From Streptomyces bauhiniae (GTDB taxonomy: Bacteria; Actinomycetota; Actinomycetes; Streptomycetales; Streptomycetaceae), in the NCBI RefSeq assembly GCF_004784475.1, contig NZ_SRRT01000007.1, positions 1 to 64,000 of the forward strand: a stretch of 64,000 nucleotides of DNA, in the 5' to 3' direction. Below, in pieces: positions 50,830 to 59,786 of this stretch (its first letter is position 1; every line of letters starts with the position of its first letter). The notes under the pieces were generated by a model that worked only from the letters and a program-made list of their open reading frames with translations, did no database searches and was not told where the DNA came from. A program made the position numbers and the translations under genes.

Positions 50830-52005
50830 TCAGGCCACCCTGATTCCCGCGCGCCACACCCCTTCGACCAGCGGTACGCCGGGGCGGTAGGCCAGGTGGA
50901 CATGGCTCGGGGCGTCCAGCAGGACGAGGTCGGCCCGGCTGCCGGAGGTGAGGCGCCCCACATCGGTCCGGCGCAGCGCGGCCGCTCCGCCCGCCGTGGC
51001 GGCCCACACGGCCTCGTCCGGGGTCATCCCCATGTCCCGCACCGCCAGCGCCACGCAGAACGGCACGGACGAGGTGTACGACGAGCCGGGGTTGCAGTCC
51101 GTGGAGAGCGCCACCGTGGCCCCCGCGTCCAGCAGCCGGCGCGCGTCCGGCCACTCGGCGCGGGTGGAGAACTCGGCGCCGGGCAGCAGCGTGGCGACCG
51201 TGTTGCCGCTGGCCAGGGCGTCCACGTCGGCGTCCGTGAGGTGGGTGCAGTGGTCGGCGCTGGCCGCGTCCAGCTCGACGGCCAACTGGACGCCGGGGCC
51301 GTACGAGAGCTGGTTGGCGTGAATGCGCGGGTGCAGGCCCTTGGCGCGGCCGGCGGTGAGGATCGCGCGGGCCTGGTCGCCGTCGAAGGCGCCCTTCTCG
51401 CAGAACACGTCGATCCAACGGGCGTGCGGGGCGCAGGCGTCCAGCATCTCCCCGGTCACCAGGGCGACGTACGCGGCCGGGTCCTCGGCCAGTTCGGGGG
51501 CGACGATGTGGGCGCCGAGGTAGGTCACCTCGGCGGTGTGGGCGGCCGCGAGGCGCAGGGCGCGGGACTCGTCCTCGACCGTGAGGCCGTAGCCGGACTT
51601 GGTCTCCATCGTGGTGGTGCCCTGGCGCAGCGCCTCGGCCAGGTGGCGGGCGAGGTTGGCCTCCAGCTCCGCGTCGGAGGCGGCGCGGGTGGCGGCGACC
51701 GTGGTGCGGATGCCGCCGGCGCTGTAGGCGCGGCCGGACATGCGGGCGTTGAACTCGGCGGTGCGGTCCCCGGCGAAGACCAGGTGCGAGTGGGAGTCCA
51801 CGAAGCCCGGCAGGACCGCCTTTCCCCCGGCGTCGAGGCGATTGTCAGTGGCGGGTGCTTTGCTTGACTCACCGGCCCACACGACGCGTTCGCCGTCGAT
51901 GACCAGGGCCGCGTCCTGGATGAGTCCGAGAGGGGAATTGTCACCGAGGGAGGGGTCGTTGGTGACCAGCGTGGCGATGTTGGTGATGGCGGTGCTGCTG
52001 CTCAT
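50830..52005 (-). CDS. hutI: imidazolonepropionase
   Basis: A 391-residue amidohydrolase that opens imidazolone-5-propionate to formiminoglutamate in histidine breakdown. LPGFVDSHSHLVFAGDR holds the first His ligands, TTTMETKSGYGLTVEDE the substrate loop, HANQLSYGPG a further His and STDCNPGSSYTSS the Asp. ATG at 52005. It is the last gene of the hut operon, 47 bp from hutF. Confidence 0.95.
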   Translation of the reverse strand: MSSSTAITNIATLVTNDPSLGDNSPLGLIQDAALVIDGERVVWAGESSKAPATDNRLDAGGKAVLPGFVDSHSHLVFAGDRTAEFNARMSGRAYSAGGIRTTVAATRAASDAELEANLARHLAEALRQGTTTMETKSGYGLTVEDESRALRLAAAHTAEVTYLGAHIVAPELAEDPAAYVALVTGEMLDACAPHARWIDVFCEKGAFDGDQARAILTAGRAKGLHPRIHANQLSYGPGVQLAVELDAASADHCTHLTDADVDALASGNTVATLLPGAEFSTRAEWPDARRLLDAGATVALSTDCNPGSSYTSSVPFCVALAVRDMGMTPDEAVWAATAGGAAALRRTDVGRLTSGSRADLVLLDAPSHVHLAYRPGVPLVEGVWRAGIRVA

Positions 52006-52052
52006 GGTGTGCTCGGTGTCCTCAGGGGTGCCGGTGGGGGGTCCGGTGGGGG

Positions 52053-53390
52053 TCAGTCGCGCAGGGCGCCGATCGCGTCGGCGAGGGCTGCGGGCACATC
52101 GGGCACAAGCGCATGCGCCCCGTCCCGTACGACCTGGCGGCCGCCCACGACCGTGTGCCGGACGTCCGCCGCGCTCGCCGCGAATACAGCGGTCTCGGCG
52201 CCGAGCCGGGGCGGCGGTCCGGCCGTCCTGACCGAGTCGAGGGCGATGGTCGTGAAGTCGGCCAGGCGTCCCGGCTCGATGGCGCCCGCCTCCTGCCAGC
52301 CGAGTGCCGCGTGGCCGTCCTCGGTGGCGGCGCGCAGCAGCGCGGCCGCGGTCCAGTGACCGCGGGTGCGGGTGCGCAGCCGCTCGTCCAGCTCCATCGC
52401 GCGCGCCTCTTCGAGCAGGTCGATGACGGCGTGGCTGTCGGAGCCGAGGGAGAGCGGGGAGCCCGCGCTCTGCAGGGCGACGGCGGGTCCGATGCCGTCG
52501 GCCAGGTCGCGTTCGGTGGTGGGGCACATGCAGGTGCCGGTGCCCGAGCCGCCGAGCAGGGCGATGTCCTCGCCGGTCAGATGGGTGTTGTGCACACCGG
52601 TGGTGCGCGGTCCGAGCACGCCGTGGTCGGCGAGCAGCCGGGCCGGGGTGACGCCGTGCGCGGCGAGGCAGGCGTCGTTCTCGGCGGTCTGCTCGGAGAG
52701 GTGGACGTGCAGCGGGGCCCGCCGCTCCTCGGCCCAGCCCGCGACGGTCGCCAACTGGGCGGCGGGCACGGCCCGTACGGAGTGGACGGCCGCGCCGATC
52801 CGCGCGTGATCCTGTTCCTTGAGAACTGAACAGCGTTCGGCCCAGGCGTCCGCCGTGCCGTCGGAGAAGCGGAGCTGATGGTGATTGGGGGGCTCGCCGA
52901 AGCCCGCCGAGAGATACGCGGTGTCCAGGAGGGTGATGCGGATGCCGGCCTCGGCGGCGGCCGCGATCAGGGCCTCGCCCATGGCGTTGGGATCGGCGTA
53001 GGGCGTGCCGCCGGGGGCGTGGTGGAGGTAGTGGAACTCCCCCACGCAGGTGATCCCGGCGAGCGCCATCTCGGCGTACACCGCGCGGGCGAGGGCGTGG
53101 TAGGTGTCCGGGGTCAGCCGGTCGGCGACGGAGTACATCACCTCGCGCCAGGTCCAGAAGGTCCCGGAGCCGACCTGGACCGTGCCGCGCAGGGCCCGGT
53201 GGAAGGCGTGGCTGTGCGCGTTGGCGAGGCCGGGCAGGGTGAGACCGCGCAGGATCTCGGCGCCGGGCGGCGGGGCGGGCGTGCCGGTGCGGACGGCGGT
53301 GACACGGCCGTCCGCGACCTCGACGAGCACCCCCGGCTCGGCGTTGGTGCCGAGCCAGGCGTGCTCCAACCAGTAGGTTCCCTGGGTCAC
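52053..53390 (-). CDS. hutF: formimidoylglutamate deiminase
   Basis: A 445-residue amidohydrolase converting N-formimino-L-glutamate to N-formyl-L-glutamate and ammonia. LPGLANAHSHAFHRALRG, APLHVHLSEQTAENDACLA, HNTHLTGEDIALLG and SLGSDSHAVIDLLEEAR are the metal and substrate sites. Its 5' end overlaps the M20-type gene by 4 bp. It implies the five-step histidine route, in which formylglutamate must then be deformylated. Confidence 0.94.
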   Translation of the reverse strand: MTQGTYWLEHAWLGTNAEPGVLVEVADGRVTAVRTGTPAPPPGAEILRGLTLPGLANAHSHAFHRALRGTVQVGSGTFWTWREVMYSVADRLTPDTYHALARAVYAEMALAGITCVGEFHYLHHAPGGTPYADPNAMGEALIAAAAEAGIRITLLDTAYLSAGFGEPPNHHQLRFSDGTADAWAERCSVLKEQDHARIGAAVHSVRAVPAAQLATVAGWAEERRAPLHVHLSEQTAENDACLAAHGVTPARLLADHGVLGPRTTGVHNTHLTGEDIALLGGSGTGTCMCPTTERDLADGIGPAVALQSAGSPLSLGSDSHAVIDLLEEARAMELDERLRTRTRGHWTAAALLRAATEDGHAALGWQEAGAIEPGRLADFTTIALDSVRTAGPPPRLGAETAVFAASAADVRHTVVGGRQVVRDGAHALVPDVPAALADAIGALRD

Positions 53391-54610
53391 CTGCGGGTCA
53401 GTCCTTCCAGTACGTCGGCGAGGGCGCGCACCCCGGCCACGCAGTCGTCCTCGGTCGCGGACTCGGCCGGGGAGTGCGAGACACCGGTGGGGTTGCGCAC
53501 GAACAGCATGGCGGTCGGGACGCTCCCGGAGAGAATCCCGGCGTCGTGCCCGGCGCCGGTGCCCAGCACAGGCACCGTCAGCCCGGTGTCCCGGCCCAGC
53601 AGGCGGCCGAGTTCGTCGCGCAGGGCGTGGTCGAACTCCACGACCGGGGTGAAGGACTCGCGGGTCACGTCCAGGTCGATGCCGTGGGCGTCCGCGTACT
53701 CCCGCGCAGCCCGCGTGATGCCGTCGAGGACCGCGTCCAGCGCCTCCTGGCCGGGGGCGCGGGAGTCCAGCCAGCCGCGCACCAGGGAGGGGATGGCGTT
53801 GACGCCGTTGGGCTCCACGGAGATTTTGCCGAAGGTGGCCACGGCTCCGGCGAGTTCGGCCTCGCGGCGGGCGGCCAGCACGGTCTCGGCGTACGTCGGC
53901 ATCGGGTCGCGCCGGTCCGCGAGCCGGGTGGTGCCGGCGTGGTTGGCCTCGCCCCGGAAGTCGAACCGCCAGCGCCCGTGCGGCCAGATGGAGCTGGCGA
54001 TGCCGACCTGGTCGCCGGACAGGTCCAGCGCACGGCCCTGTTCGACATGCAATTCGACGAACGCGCCGATACGGGCGAGGCGTTCGGGGTCGGCACCGAT
54101 GGCATCCGGGTCGTAACCGGCGGCCGCCATCGCCTTGGGCAGGGTGACCCCGTCCCCGTCGGTCAGCAGACGCGCCTGCTCGACAGTGAGCTGCCCGGCG
54201 GCCAGCCGCGACCCCACACAGGCCAGCCCGAACCGGGCCCCTTCCTCGTCCCCAAAGTTGACGATGCCGAGGGGGCGGTTCAACGGGGCCTTGCGTGACC
54301 GGAGTTCATCAAGCGCCGCAAAGGCGGAGACGACACCCAGAGGCCCGTCGAAGGCCCCACCATCGGGCACGGAGTCAAGATGCGACCCAGTGACAACGGC
54401 ATCCCCTTCGGCAGGGTCCCCGAGCCAGGCCCACTGATTCCCGTTCCGATCGACCTCGTAGGTAAGCCCCCGCCCTTCGGCCTGCTCCTTGAACCAGTCC
54501 CGGCACTCGGCATCGGCGGAGGTCCAGGCGTAACGCCGGTACCCCTTGGAGTCCGGGTGCCGCCCGATGGGCAGCAACTCGGCCCACATCTCGTGGAAGG
54601 AGGAGGTCAC
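53387..54610 (-). CDS. M20-family amidohydrolase, allantoate/N-carbamoyl amino acid hydrolase type
   Basis: A 407-residue two-metal hydrolase of the AllC/HyuC group. VTGSHLDSVPDGGAFDGPLG supplies the first metal His/Asp, NFGDEEGARFG the catalytic Glu pair, FVELHVEQGRALD and GAGHDAGILSG the other ligands; the lid dimerisation domain is in the middle (WRFDFRGEANHAGTTRL). By similarity it would be called allantoate amidohydrolase, but it is translationally coupled to both hutF and hutU. The hut operon here lacks a recognisable hutG, so this enzyme may deformylate N-formylglutamate; that is inference. Confidence 0.88.
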   Translation of the reverse strand: MTSSFHEMWAELLPIGRHPDSKGYRRYAWTSADAECRDWFKEQAEGRGLTYEVDRNGNQWAWLGDPAEGDAVVTGSHLDSVPDGGAFDGPLGVVSAFAALDELRSRKAPLNRPLGIVNFGDEEGARFGLACVGSRLAAGQLTVEQARLLTDGDGVTLPKAMAAAGYDPDAIGADPERLARIGAFVELHVEQGRALDLSGDQVGIASSIWPHGRWRFDFRGEANHAGTTRLADRRDPMPTYAETVLAARREAELAGAVATFGKISVEPNGVNAIPSLVRGWLDSRAPGQEALDAVLDGITRAAREYADAHGIDLDVTRESFTPVVEFDHALRDELGRLLGRDTGLTVPVLGTGAGHDAGILSGSVPTAMLFVRNPTGVSHSPAESATEDDCVAGVRALADVLEGLTRR

Positions 54611-56271
54611 TCCCCCTCACCCTCACGCATGGGCACCCGCACATCCCGCTCCTCCGCAACGGACTCCGCGATGTCGTACCCCGCATCCACATGCCGGATG
54701 ACACCCATACCGGGGTCATTGGTAAGAACGCGCCGAATCTTCTCCCCCGCCAGCTTCGTGCCGTCGGCAACACTCACCTGCCCCGCGTGAATGGACCGCC
54801 CCATCCCCACACCACCCCCATGGTGGATGGACACCCAGGAAGCCCCAGAAGCCACATTGACCATGGCGTTCAATAGCGGCCAGTCGGCAATCGCATCGGA
54901 CCCGTCCAACATCGCCTCGGTCTCCCGGTAAGGAGAAGCCACGGACCCACAGTCCAGGTGATCCCGCCCGATGGCCAGCGGAGCGGCAAGCTCACCGCTC
55001 GCCACCATGTCGTTGAACCGCTCCCCCGCCTTGTCCCGCTCCCCGTACCCGAGCCAGCAGATGCGCGCCGGAAGACCCTGGAAGTGCACCCGCTCACCGG
55101 CCATCTTGATCCAGCGCGCGAGGGACTCGTTCTCGGGGAACAGCTCCAGCAGCGCACGGTCCGTCTTGGCGATGTCCGCCGGGTCGCCGGAGAGCGCGGC
55201 CCAGCGGAAGGGGCCCTTGCCCTCGCAGAAGAGGGGCCGGATGTAGGCGGGGACGAAGCCGGGGAAGGCGAACGCGCGGTCGTAGCCCGCGAGCTGGGCC
55301 TCGCCGCGGATGGAGTTGCCGTAGTCGAAGACCTCGGCGCCCGCGTCCATGAAGCCGACCATCGCCTCGACGTGCCGGGCCATGGACTCGCGGGCGCGGG
55401 TGGTGAACCCGGCCGGGTCCTTCGCCGCGGCGTCGGCCATGTCCTCGAAGTCGACGCCGACCGGGAGGTAGGCCAGCGGGTCGTGCGCGGAGGTCTGGTC
55501 GGTGACGATGTCGATGGGGGCGCTCATGGCGAGGAGCTGCGGGACCAGCTCGGCCGCGTTGCCGAGGACGCCGATGGAGAGCGGGCGGCGGGCGTCGCGG
55601 GCCTCGGTGGCGAGCTGGAGGGCGTGCTCCAGGCTGTCGGCCCGCACATCGAGGTACTTGTGCTCGATGCGGCGCTCGATGGCGCGCGGGTCGACGTCGA
55701 TGCAGATGGCCACGCCGTCGTTCATGGTGACGGCGAGCGGCTGGGCGCCGCCCATGCCGCCGAGCCCGGCGGTCAGCGTGATGGTACCGGCCAGGGTGCC
55801 GCCGAACTTCTTCGCGGCGACGGCGGCGAAGGTCTCGTAGGTGCCCTGGAGGATGCCCTGGGTGCCGATGTAGATCCAGGAACCGGCGGTCATCTGGCCG
55901 TACATGGTGAGGCCGAGGGCCTCCAGGCGGCGGAACTCCTCCCAGTTGGCCCAGTCGCCGACCAGGTTGGAGTTGGCGATGAGGACGCGCGGCGCCCACT
56001 CGTGGGTCTGCATGACGCCGACCGGGCGGCCGGACTGGACGAGCATCGTCTCGTCCTGCTTGAGCGTCTTCAGCGTGCGCACCATGGCGTCGAAGGAGCG
56101 CCAGTCACGGGCGGCCTTGCCGGTGCCGCCGTAGACGACGAGCTTGTCGGGGTGCTCGGCGACCTCGGGGTCGAGGTTGTTCTGGAGCATCCGGAGGGCG
56201 GCTTCCTGCTGCCAGCCCAGGGCGCTCAGTTCCGTGCCGCGCGGTGCTCGTACGGGGCGGGGTCCCGACAT
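54607..56271 (-). CDS. hutU: urocanate hydratase
   Basis: A 554-residue NAD-containing enzyme converting urocanate to imidazolone propionate. LVVYGGTGKAARDW and TAGLGGMGGAQPLAVTMNDG are NAD-binding blocks; RICWLGYGERDKAG and DHLDCGSVASPYRETE belong to the C-terminal part, and GVGMGRSIHAGQVSVADGT is near the end. Full family length. First gene of the operon, with a promoter and operator about 30 bp upstream, and 4-bp overlap with the next gene. Confidence 0.97.
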   Translation of the reverse strand: MSGPRPVRAPRGTELSALGWQQEAALRMLQNNLDPEVAEHPDKLVVYGGTGKAARDWRSFDAMVRTLKTLKQDETMLVQSGRPVGVMQTHEWAPRVLIANSNLVGDWANWEEFRRLEALGLTMYGQMTAGSWIYIGTQGILQGTYETFAAVAAKKFGGTLAGTITLTAGLGGMGGAQPLAVTMNDGVAICIDVDPRAIERRIEHKYLDVRADSLEHALQLATEARDARRPLSIGVLGNAAELVPQLLAMSAPIDIVTDQTSAHDPLAYLPVGVDFEDMADAAAKDPAGFTTRARESMARHVEAMVGFMDAGAEVFDYGNSIRGEAQLAGYDRAFAFPGFVPAYIRPLFCEGKGPFRWAALSGDPADIAKTDRALLELFPENESLARWIKMAGERVHFQGLPARICWLGYGERDKAGERFNDMVASGELAAPLAIGRDHLDCGSVASPYRETEAMLDGSDAIADWPLLNAMVNVASGASWVSIHHGGGVGMGRSIHAGQVSVADGTKLAGEKIRRVLTNDPGMGVIRHVDAGYDIAESVAEERDVRVPMREGEGE

Positions 56272-56293
56272 CGTGTGCTCCTCCTGTTGCTGT

Positions 56294-56332
56294 CTCTATT
56301 CACATAGTCCAGTCGTGAATAGAGCTAGTCAA
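56294..56332 (-). promoter_or_regulatory. hut operon promoter with overlapping repressor operator
   Basis: On the minus strand TTGACT (56327-56332), 17 nt, GACTAT (56304-56309). The perfect inverted repeat CTCTATTCAC (56294-56303) and GTGAATAGAG (56315-56324), 11 nt apart, has one arm in the promoter spacer and the other directly after the -10 box, a typical repressor site. The repressor is not identified here; IclR- or GntR-type proteins are candidates. Confidence 0.65.
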
Positions 56333-56417
56333 TAGGTACCGGGTGCCCTCGCCCGCGCGTCGGGAATGTTTGGCTGGAACCGTGAACGGGGGCGAGCGAG
56401 AGGAACGAGGGCACACC

Positions 56418-57818
56418 GTGGCACAGGAGACCGTGGCTCAGGACGGCACCGAGGAGCGGGAGCGGGAGGCAGCCGCGCGTGTCGCCCGGCGGGACGCCGC
56501 CGTGCGGGGCGCGGTGACCGGCGGTCTGCTCGGCCCGGACGCGCCGCTGGTCGCGCTGCTGGACGTGGCCGGCATCCGCGAGTCGGCAGCGGCCCTGCGC
56601 GCGGCGTTCGACGCGGTGGTGGCGCCGGGCACCCCGGTGCTGCATGCCTTCGCGGTGAAGGCGGCCCCGCTGGTGCCCGTACTGAGCCTGCTGCACGCGG
56701 CGGGCCTGGGCGCCGAGGCGGCGAGCCCCGGCGAGCTGGCCCTCGTCCGCGCGGCCGGGGTGCCCGCCTCGCGGACCGTGCTCGACTCCCCCGCCAAGAC
56801 GCCCGGCGAGCTGCGCGAGGCGCTGGCGCTGGGGGTCGCCGTGAACGCGGACAATCCGCAGGAGCTGGCTCGTATCGACGCCCTGGTCGCGGCCGGGCCC
56901 ACCCGGTCCCCGCTCGGCATCCGGGTGAACCCGCAGGTCGGCGGCGGGACGATCGGGGCGACCTCCACGGCGACGCCGACCTCGAAGTTCGGGGTGGCGC
57001 TGCTGGACGAGGGGGCGAGGGAGTGGGTGGTGCGGGCGTACCTGGACCGGCCCTGGCTGACCCGGCTGCACGCGCACACCGGCTCGCAGGGCATCCCGCT
57101 GCCGCTGATGGCGCGGGGCGTGGCGGAGGCGTACGCGCTGGCGGAGGAGGTCAACGAGCGGGCCGGGCGGCGCCAGATCGACACCCTGGACATCGGCGGC
57201 GGCCTGCCGGTCGACTTCACGGCCGAGGCGACCGCGCCGACGTACGCGCGGTACGCCCGGCTGCTGGCCGCCGAGGTGCCGGGGCTGTTCGACGGGCGGT
57301 ACGGGCTGGTGACCGAGTTCGGCCGGTCGCTGCTGGCCAAGCACGGCACGGTGCTGGCGCGGGTGGAGTACGCCAAGAGCGCGGGCGGCCGGCGGATCGC
57401 GGTGACGCACGCGGGCGTGCAGGTGGCCGCGCGGACGGTGTACGCCCCCGCGCAGTGGCCGCTGCGGGTCGCCGCGTACGACGCCGAGGGGCGCCCGAAG
57501 TCCGGGCCGGAGGTGGTGCAGGACGTGGCGGGGCCGGCCTGTTTCTCCGGGGACCTGCTCGCCGAGGGGCGTTCGCTGCCCGCGCTGGAACAGGGCGACC
57601 TGGCGGCCGTGCTGGACACGGGCGCCTATTACTTCGCCCACCACTACTCCTACAACTCCCTTGCCCGGCCCGGCATTTACGGCTTCGTGCCGGACGGTGC
57701 CGGGGGCGTGGAGTTCGCGGTGGTGCGGGAGCCGCAGACGGTGGCTCAGGTCGTGGCCGAGTCCGGAGGGGCGCACGCGGACGCGCTCACCACCCTGGAC
57801 GCGCTCGGGAGCCGTTGA
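56418..57818 (+). CDS. diaminopimelate decarboxylase-like PLP enzyme
   Basis: A 466-residue fold-type III PLP enzyme. HAFAVKAAPLVPVLSLLHAA contains the PLP Lys; HTGSQGIPLPLM and DIGGGLPVDF bind the cofactor phosphate, and ACFSGDLLAEG lies where decarboxylases carry the partner-subunit Cys. It resembles LysA and ornithine/DAP decarboxylases but the substrate-specifying residues cannot be read by eye. GTG at 56418 is preferred over the longer frame. It is divergent from hutU and may be controlled from the same gap, though the housekeeping lysA is normally elsewhere. Confidence 0.8.
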   Translation: MAQETVAQDGTEEREREAAARVARRDAAVRGAVTGGLLGPDAPLVALLDVAGIRESAAALRAAFDAVVAPGTPVLHAFAVKAAPLVPVLSLLHAAGLGAEAASPGELALVRAAGVPASRTVLDSPAKTPGELREALALGVAVNADNPQELARIDALVAAGPTRSPLGIRVNPQVGGGTIGATSTATPTSKFGVALLDEGAREWVVRAYLDRPWLTRLHAHTGSQGIPLPLMARGVAEAYALAEEVNERAGRRQIDTLDIGGGLPVDFTAEATAPTYARYARLLAAEVPGLFDGRYGLVTEFGRSLLAKHGTVLARVEYAKSAGGRRIAVTHAGVQVAARTVYAPAQWPLRVAAYDAEGRPKSGPEVVQDVAGPACFSGDLLAEGRSLPALEQGDLAAVLDTGAYYFAHHYSYNSLARPGIYGFVPDGAGGVEFAVVREPQTVAQVVAESGGAHADALTTLDALGSR

Positions 57819-58014
57819 CGCGGGAAGCCGGGCCGGAGGACAAAGAGCGCACGGACAAAGGGCCCGACTTCCGCGCAACGCAGGCCAATCGGCCCACACT
57901 AGTACGCCGGACGCACGTTCCAACGGAAAATGCCAAAGCCCTCACCCGCCACGCACACGTTGCGTAGTGTCAGTGTCACTGAGCCGGAGACCCAGGCGGG
58001 GAGGGGAGCCCACG

Positions 58015-58404
58015 GTGCCCGGAATCGACGAATGCTTACTGGAAGCCATGCGGCTGCCCGGCGCCCGGGGGGCGGCGCTGGTGGACTGGACCAGCGGACT
58101 GGCCCTCGGCACGGTCGGCGAGGCGCCCGGCGGTGACCACGAGACCACCGCCGCCGAGGCCGCCGAACTGGCCCGGCTGGCCGCCGAGCACGGCGCCTTC
58201 TCGGCCGGGGAGAGCGAGGACGGGCGGCCGCCCGTCGAGGACGTGATCGTCAGCAACCACGACAGCTATCACCTGCTGCGGTTCGTGGACACGTCCTTCG
58301 ACAGCAGCGTCTTCCTCCATCTGTGGGTGGGCCGCGCGGAGGGCAATCTCGCGCTCGCCCGGATCAGGCTCGGCGAGATGGCCGACCGGCTGGTGCTGGG
58401 ATGA
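58015..58404 (+). CDS. roadblock-like protein A
   Basis: A 129-residue protein starting with GTG after a strong GGGGAGGGGAG. ARGAALVDWTSGLALGTVGE is a strand-turn-strand block also found in protein D of this operon (59787-60158), and EDVIVSNHDSYHLLRF resembles the roadblock sheet. Small size and this pattern suggest a roadblock/LC7 fold, known for binding small GTPases in conservons and MglB. It begins a four-gene run whose next gene overlaps by 4 bp. Function unknown. Confidence 0.75.
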   Translation: MPGIDECLLEAMRLPGARGAALVDWTSGLALGTVGEAPGGDHETTAAEAAELARLAAEHGAFSAGESEDGRPPVEDVIVSNHDSYHLLRFVDTSFDSSVFLHLWVGRAEGNLALARIRLGEMADRLVLG

Positions 58405-59231
58405 CCGTGGTGGACATACCCCCGCCGCTGCCCGTGCGGGACCGGAGCGACCAGCGCGACCCGTCCGCGGGGGCCCTGTCCCCGATGCTCAGACGGCTGG
58501 CGGAGGAAGAGGCCACCGGCGTCCTCGTCCGCGAGCACGGCACGCTCTACCTGGCCCAGGGCCGAGTGGTGCACGCCGAGAGTCCGCTCGCCCCCGGCCT
58601 CGGCGTGCTCCTCACGGCCCACGGCACCCTCGCGGCGACCGCCTGGCAGCGCGCCACCGAGCACTCCGCGAGCCCCGCGGACGCCGCCCGGCTGCTGCTC
58701 GACGCCGGGCTGCTCCCCGAGGGCGCGCTGGAGCTGTGCCACCTGGACGCGCTGTACGACGCCGGGTACTTCGCCCTCGCGCCGAGCAGCACACCGGGCC
58801 GGTTCCGCTACGACGGCACGCCCCGGCTGGGCCCGCTGCCCTCGGTGCCGGTGGTGGCGCTGGAGCGGGAGACGCTGCGCCGGCGCCTGCTGCTGCACCG
58901 GCTCTGGCCCGACCCGGCCGCCGACAGCGCCCCGCTGATCCGGGCCGACCCGGCGGGCGCCGCCCAGGTCCCGCCCCGCCGCCGGGCGGTGCTGGAGCGG
59001 GTGGACGGGGTCCGTACCGCGCTGCGGATCGCCCATGACCTGGGGCGGCAGGCGTTCCACACCCTGGTGGACGTACGGCGGCTCACCGCGGACGGGCTGC
59101 TGGCGCCGATGCCGGTGCCGACCGCGCCGGACCCGCCGCCCGCGGGGTTCCATCCGCCGGCCCCCCTCACCGTCACCGACCCCGACATCGCGCTGCTGAA
59201 GAGGCTCAGGAATGCGCTGGAGGCGCTTTGA
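58401..59231 (+). CDS. DUF4388-like protein B of the roadblock operon
   Basis: A 276-residue protein, ATG overlapping the previous stop (ATGA). Residues about 25-130 resemble a PATAN/DUF4388 domain (LSPMLRRLAEEEATGVLVRE, LYLAQGRVVHAESPLAPGLG), which in other bacteria couples signalling proteins. A later helical segment (RAVLERVDGVRTALRIAHDL, then ADGLLAPMP) looks like a winged helix. A DNA-binding or adaptor role is possible. No catalytic motifs. Confidence 0.7.
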   Translation: MTVVDIPPPLPVRDRSDQRDPSAGALSPMLRRLAEEEATGVLVREHGTLYLAQGRVVHAESPLAPGLGVLLTAHGTLAATAWQRATEHSASPADAARLLLDAGLLPEGALELCHLDALYDAGYFALAPSSTPGRFRYDGTPRLGPLPSVPVVALERETLRRRLLLHRLWPDPAADSAPLIRADPAGAAQVPPRRRAVLERVDGVRTALRIAHDLGRQAFHTLVDVRRLTADGLLAPMPVPTAPDPPPAGFHPPAPLTVTDPDIALLKRLRNALEAL

Positions 59232-59262
59232 ACGGCAACCGCCCGCCGAGAGGAGAGAGCTG

Positions 59263-59763
59263 ATGCTGCCCGAACCGGACCTGGCCGCCGTCGTGGACGA
59301 GCTGCGGCGGCTGCGCACCCGCGTGCCCCAGCTCACCGGCGCCCTGGCGGCGGGCGTGGACGGCCTGGTCGTCGCCCACGACACCCCCGGCGTCGACCCC
59401 GACGGGCTGGCGGCGCTCACCGCGGCCTCGCTGGGCGTCGCCGTCCGGCTCGCCGAAGCCACCGGCAACGGCGGCTTCCGGGAGCTGCTGGTGCGCGGCG
59501 AGCGCGGCTATGTCGCCACCTACGCGGCCGGGCGCACCGCCGTCCTGACACTCCTCGCGCAGGACCGGGTCAACGTGGGACGGCTGCACCTGGAGGGCCG
59601 TCGGGCCGGCGCCCGCGTCGGGGAGCTGCTCGACGCCGCCGAGGCCGAGGCCCGGCGCCGCCCGCCGGAGCGGCCCGCCCGGCCCGCGCCCGCCCGTACC
59701 CGCGCCGCCACCCGCACTCCGCGGGCCACGGCCACCGAAACACCTACCGCAACCGAGAGTTGA
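59263..59763 (+). CDS. roadblock/LC7 domain protein C
   Basis: A 166-residue protein. Residues 1-120 fit the roadblock/LC7 domain: VVDELRRLRTRVPQLTGALA then AAGVDGLVVAHDTPGVDPDG, AALTAASLGVAVRLAEATGN and GYVATYAAGRTAVLTLLA. The tail of about 40 residues is rich in Ala, Pro, Thr and Arg and presumably disordered. ATG at 59263 with GAGGAGAG. Closest in style to CvnB/MglB-type proteins, but no GTPase is encoded nearby. Confidence 0.8.
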   Translation: MLPEPDLAAVVDELRRLRTRVPQLTGALAAGVDGLVVAHDTPGVDPDGLAALTAASLGVAVRLAEATGNGGFRELLVRGERGYVATYAAGRTAVLTLLAQDRVNVGRLHLEGRRAGARVGELLDAAEAEARRRPPERPARPAPARTRAATRTPRATATETPTATES

Positions 59764-59786
59764 ACCTCCGAAAGGACAGCAGAACC

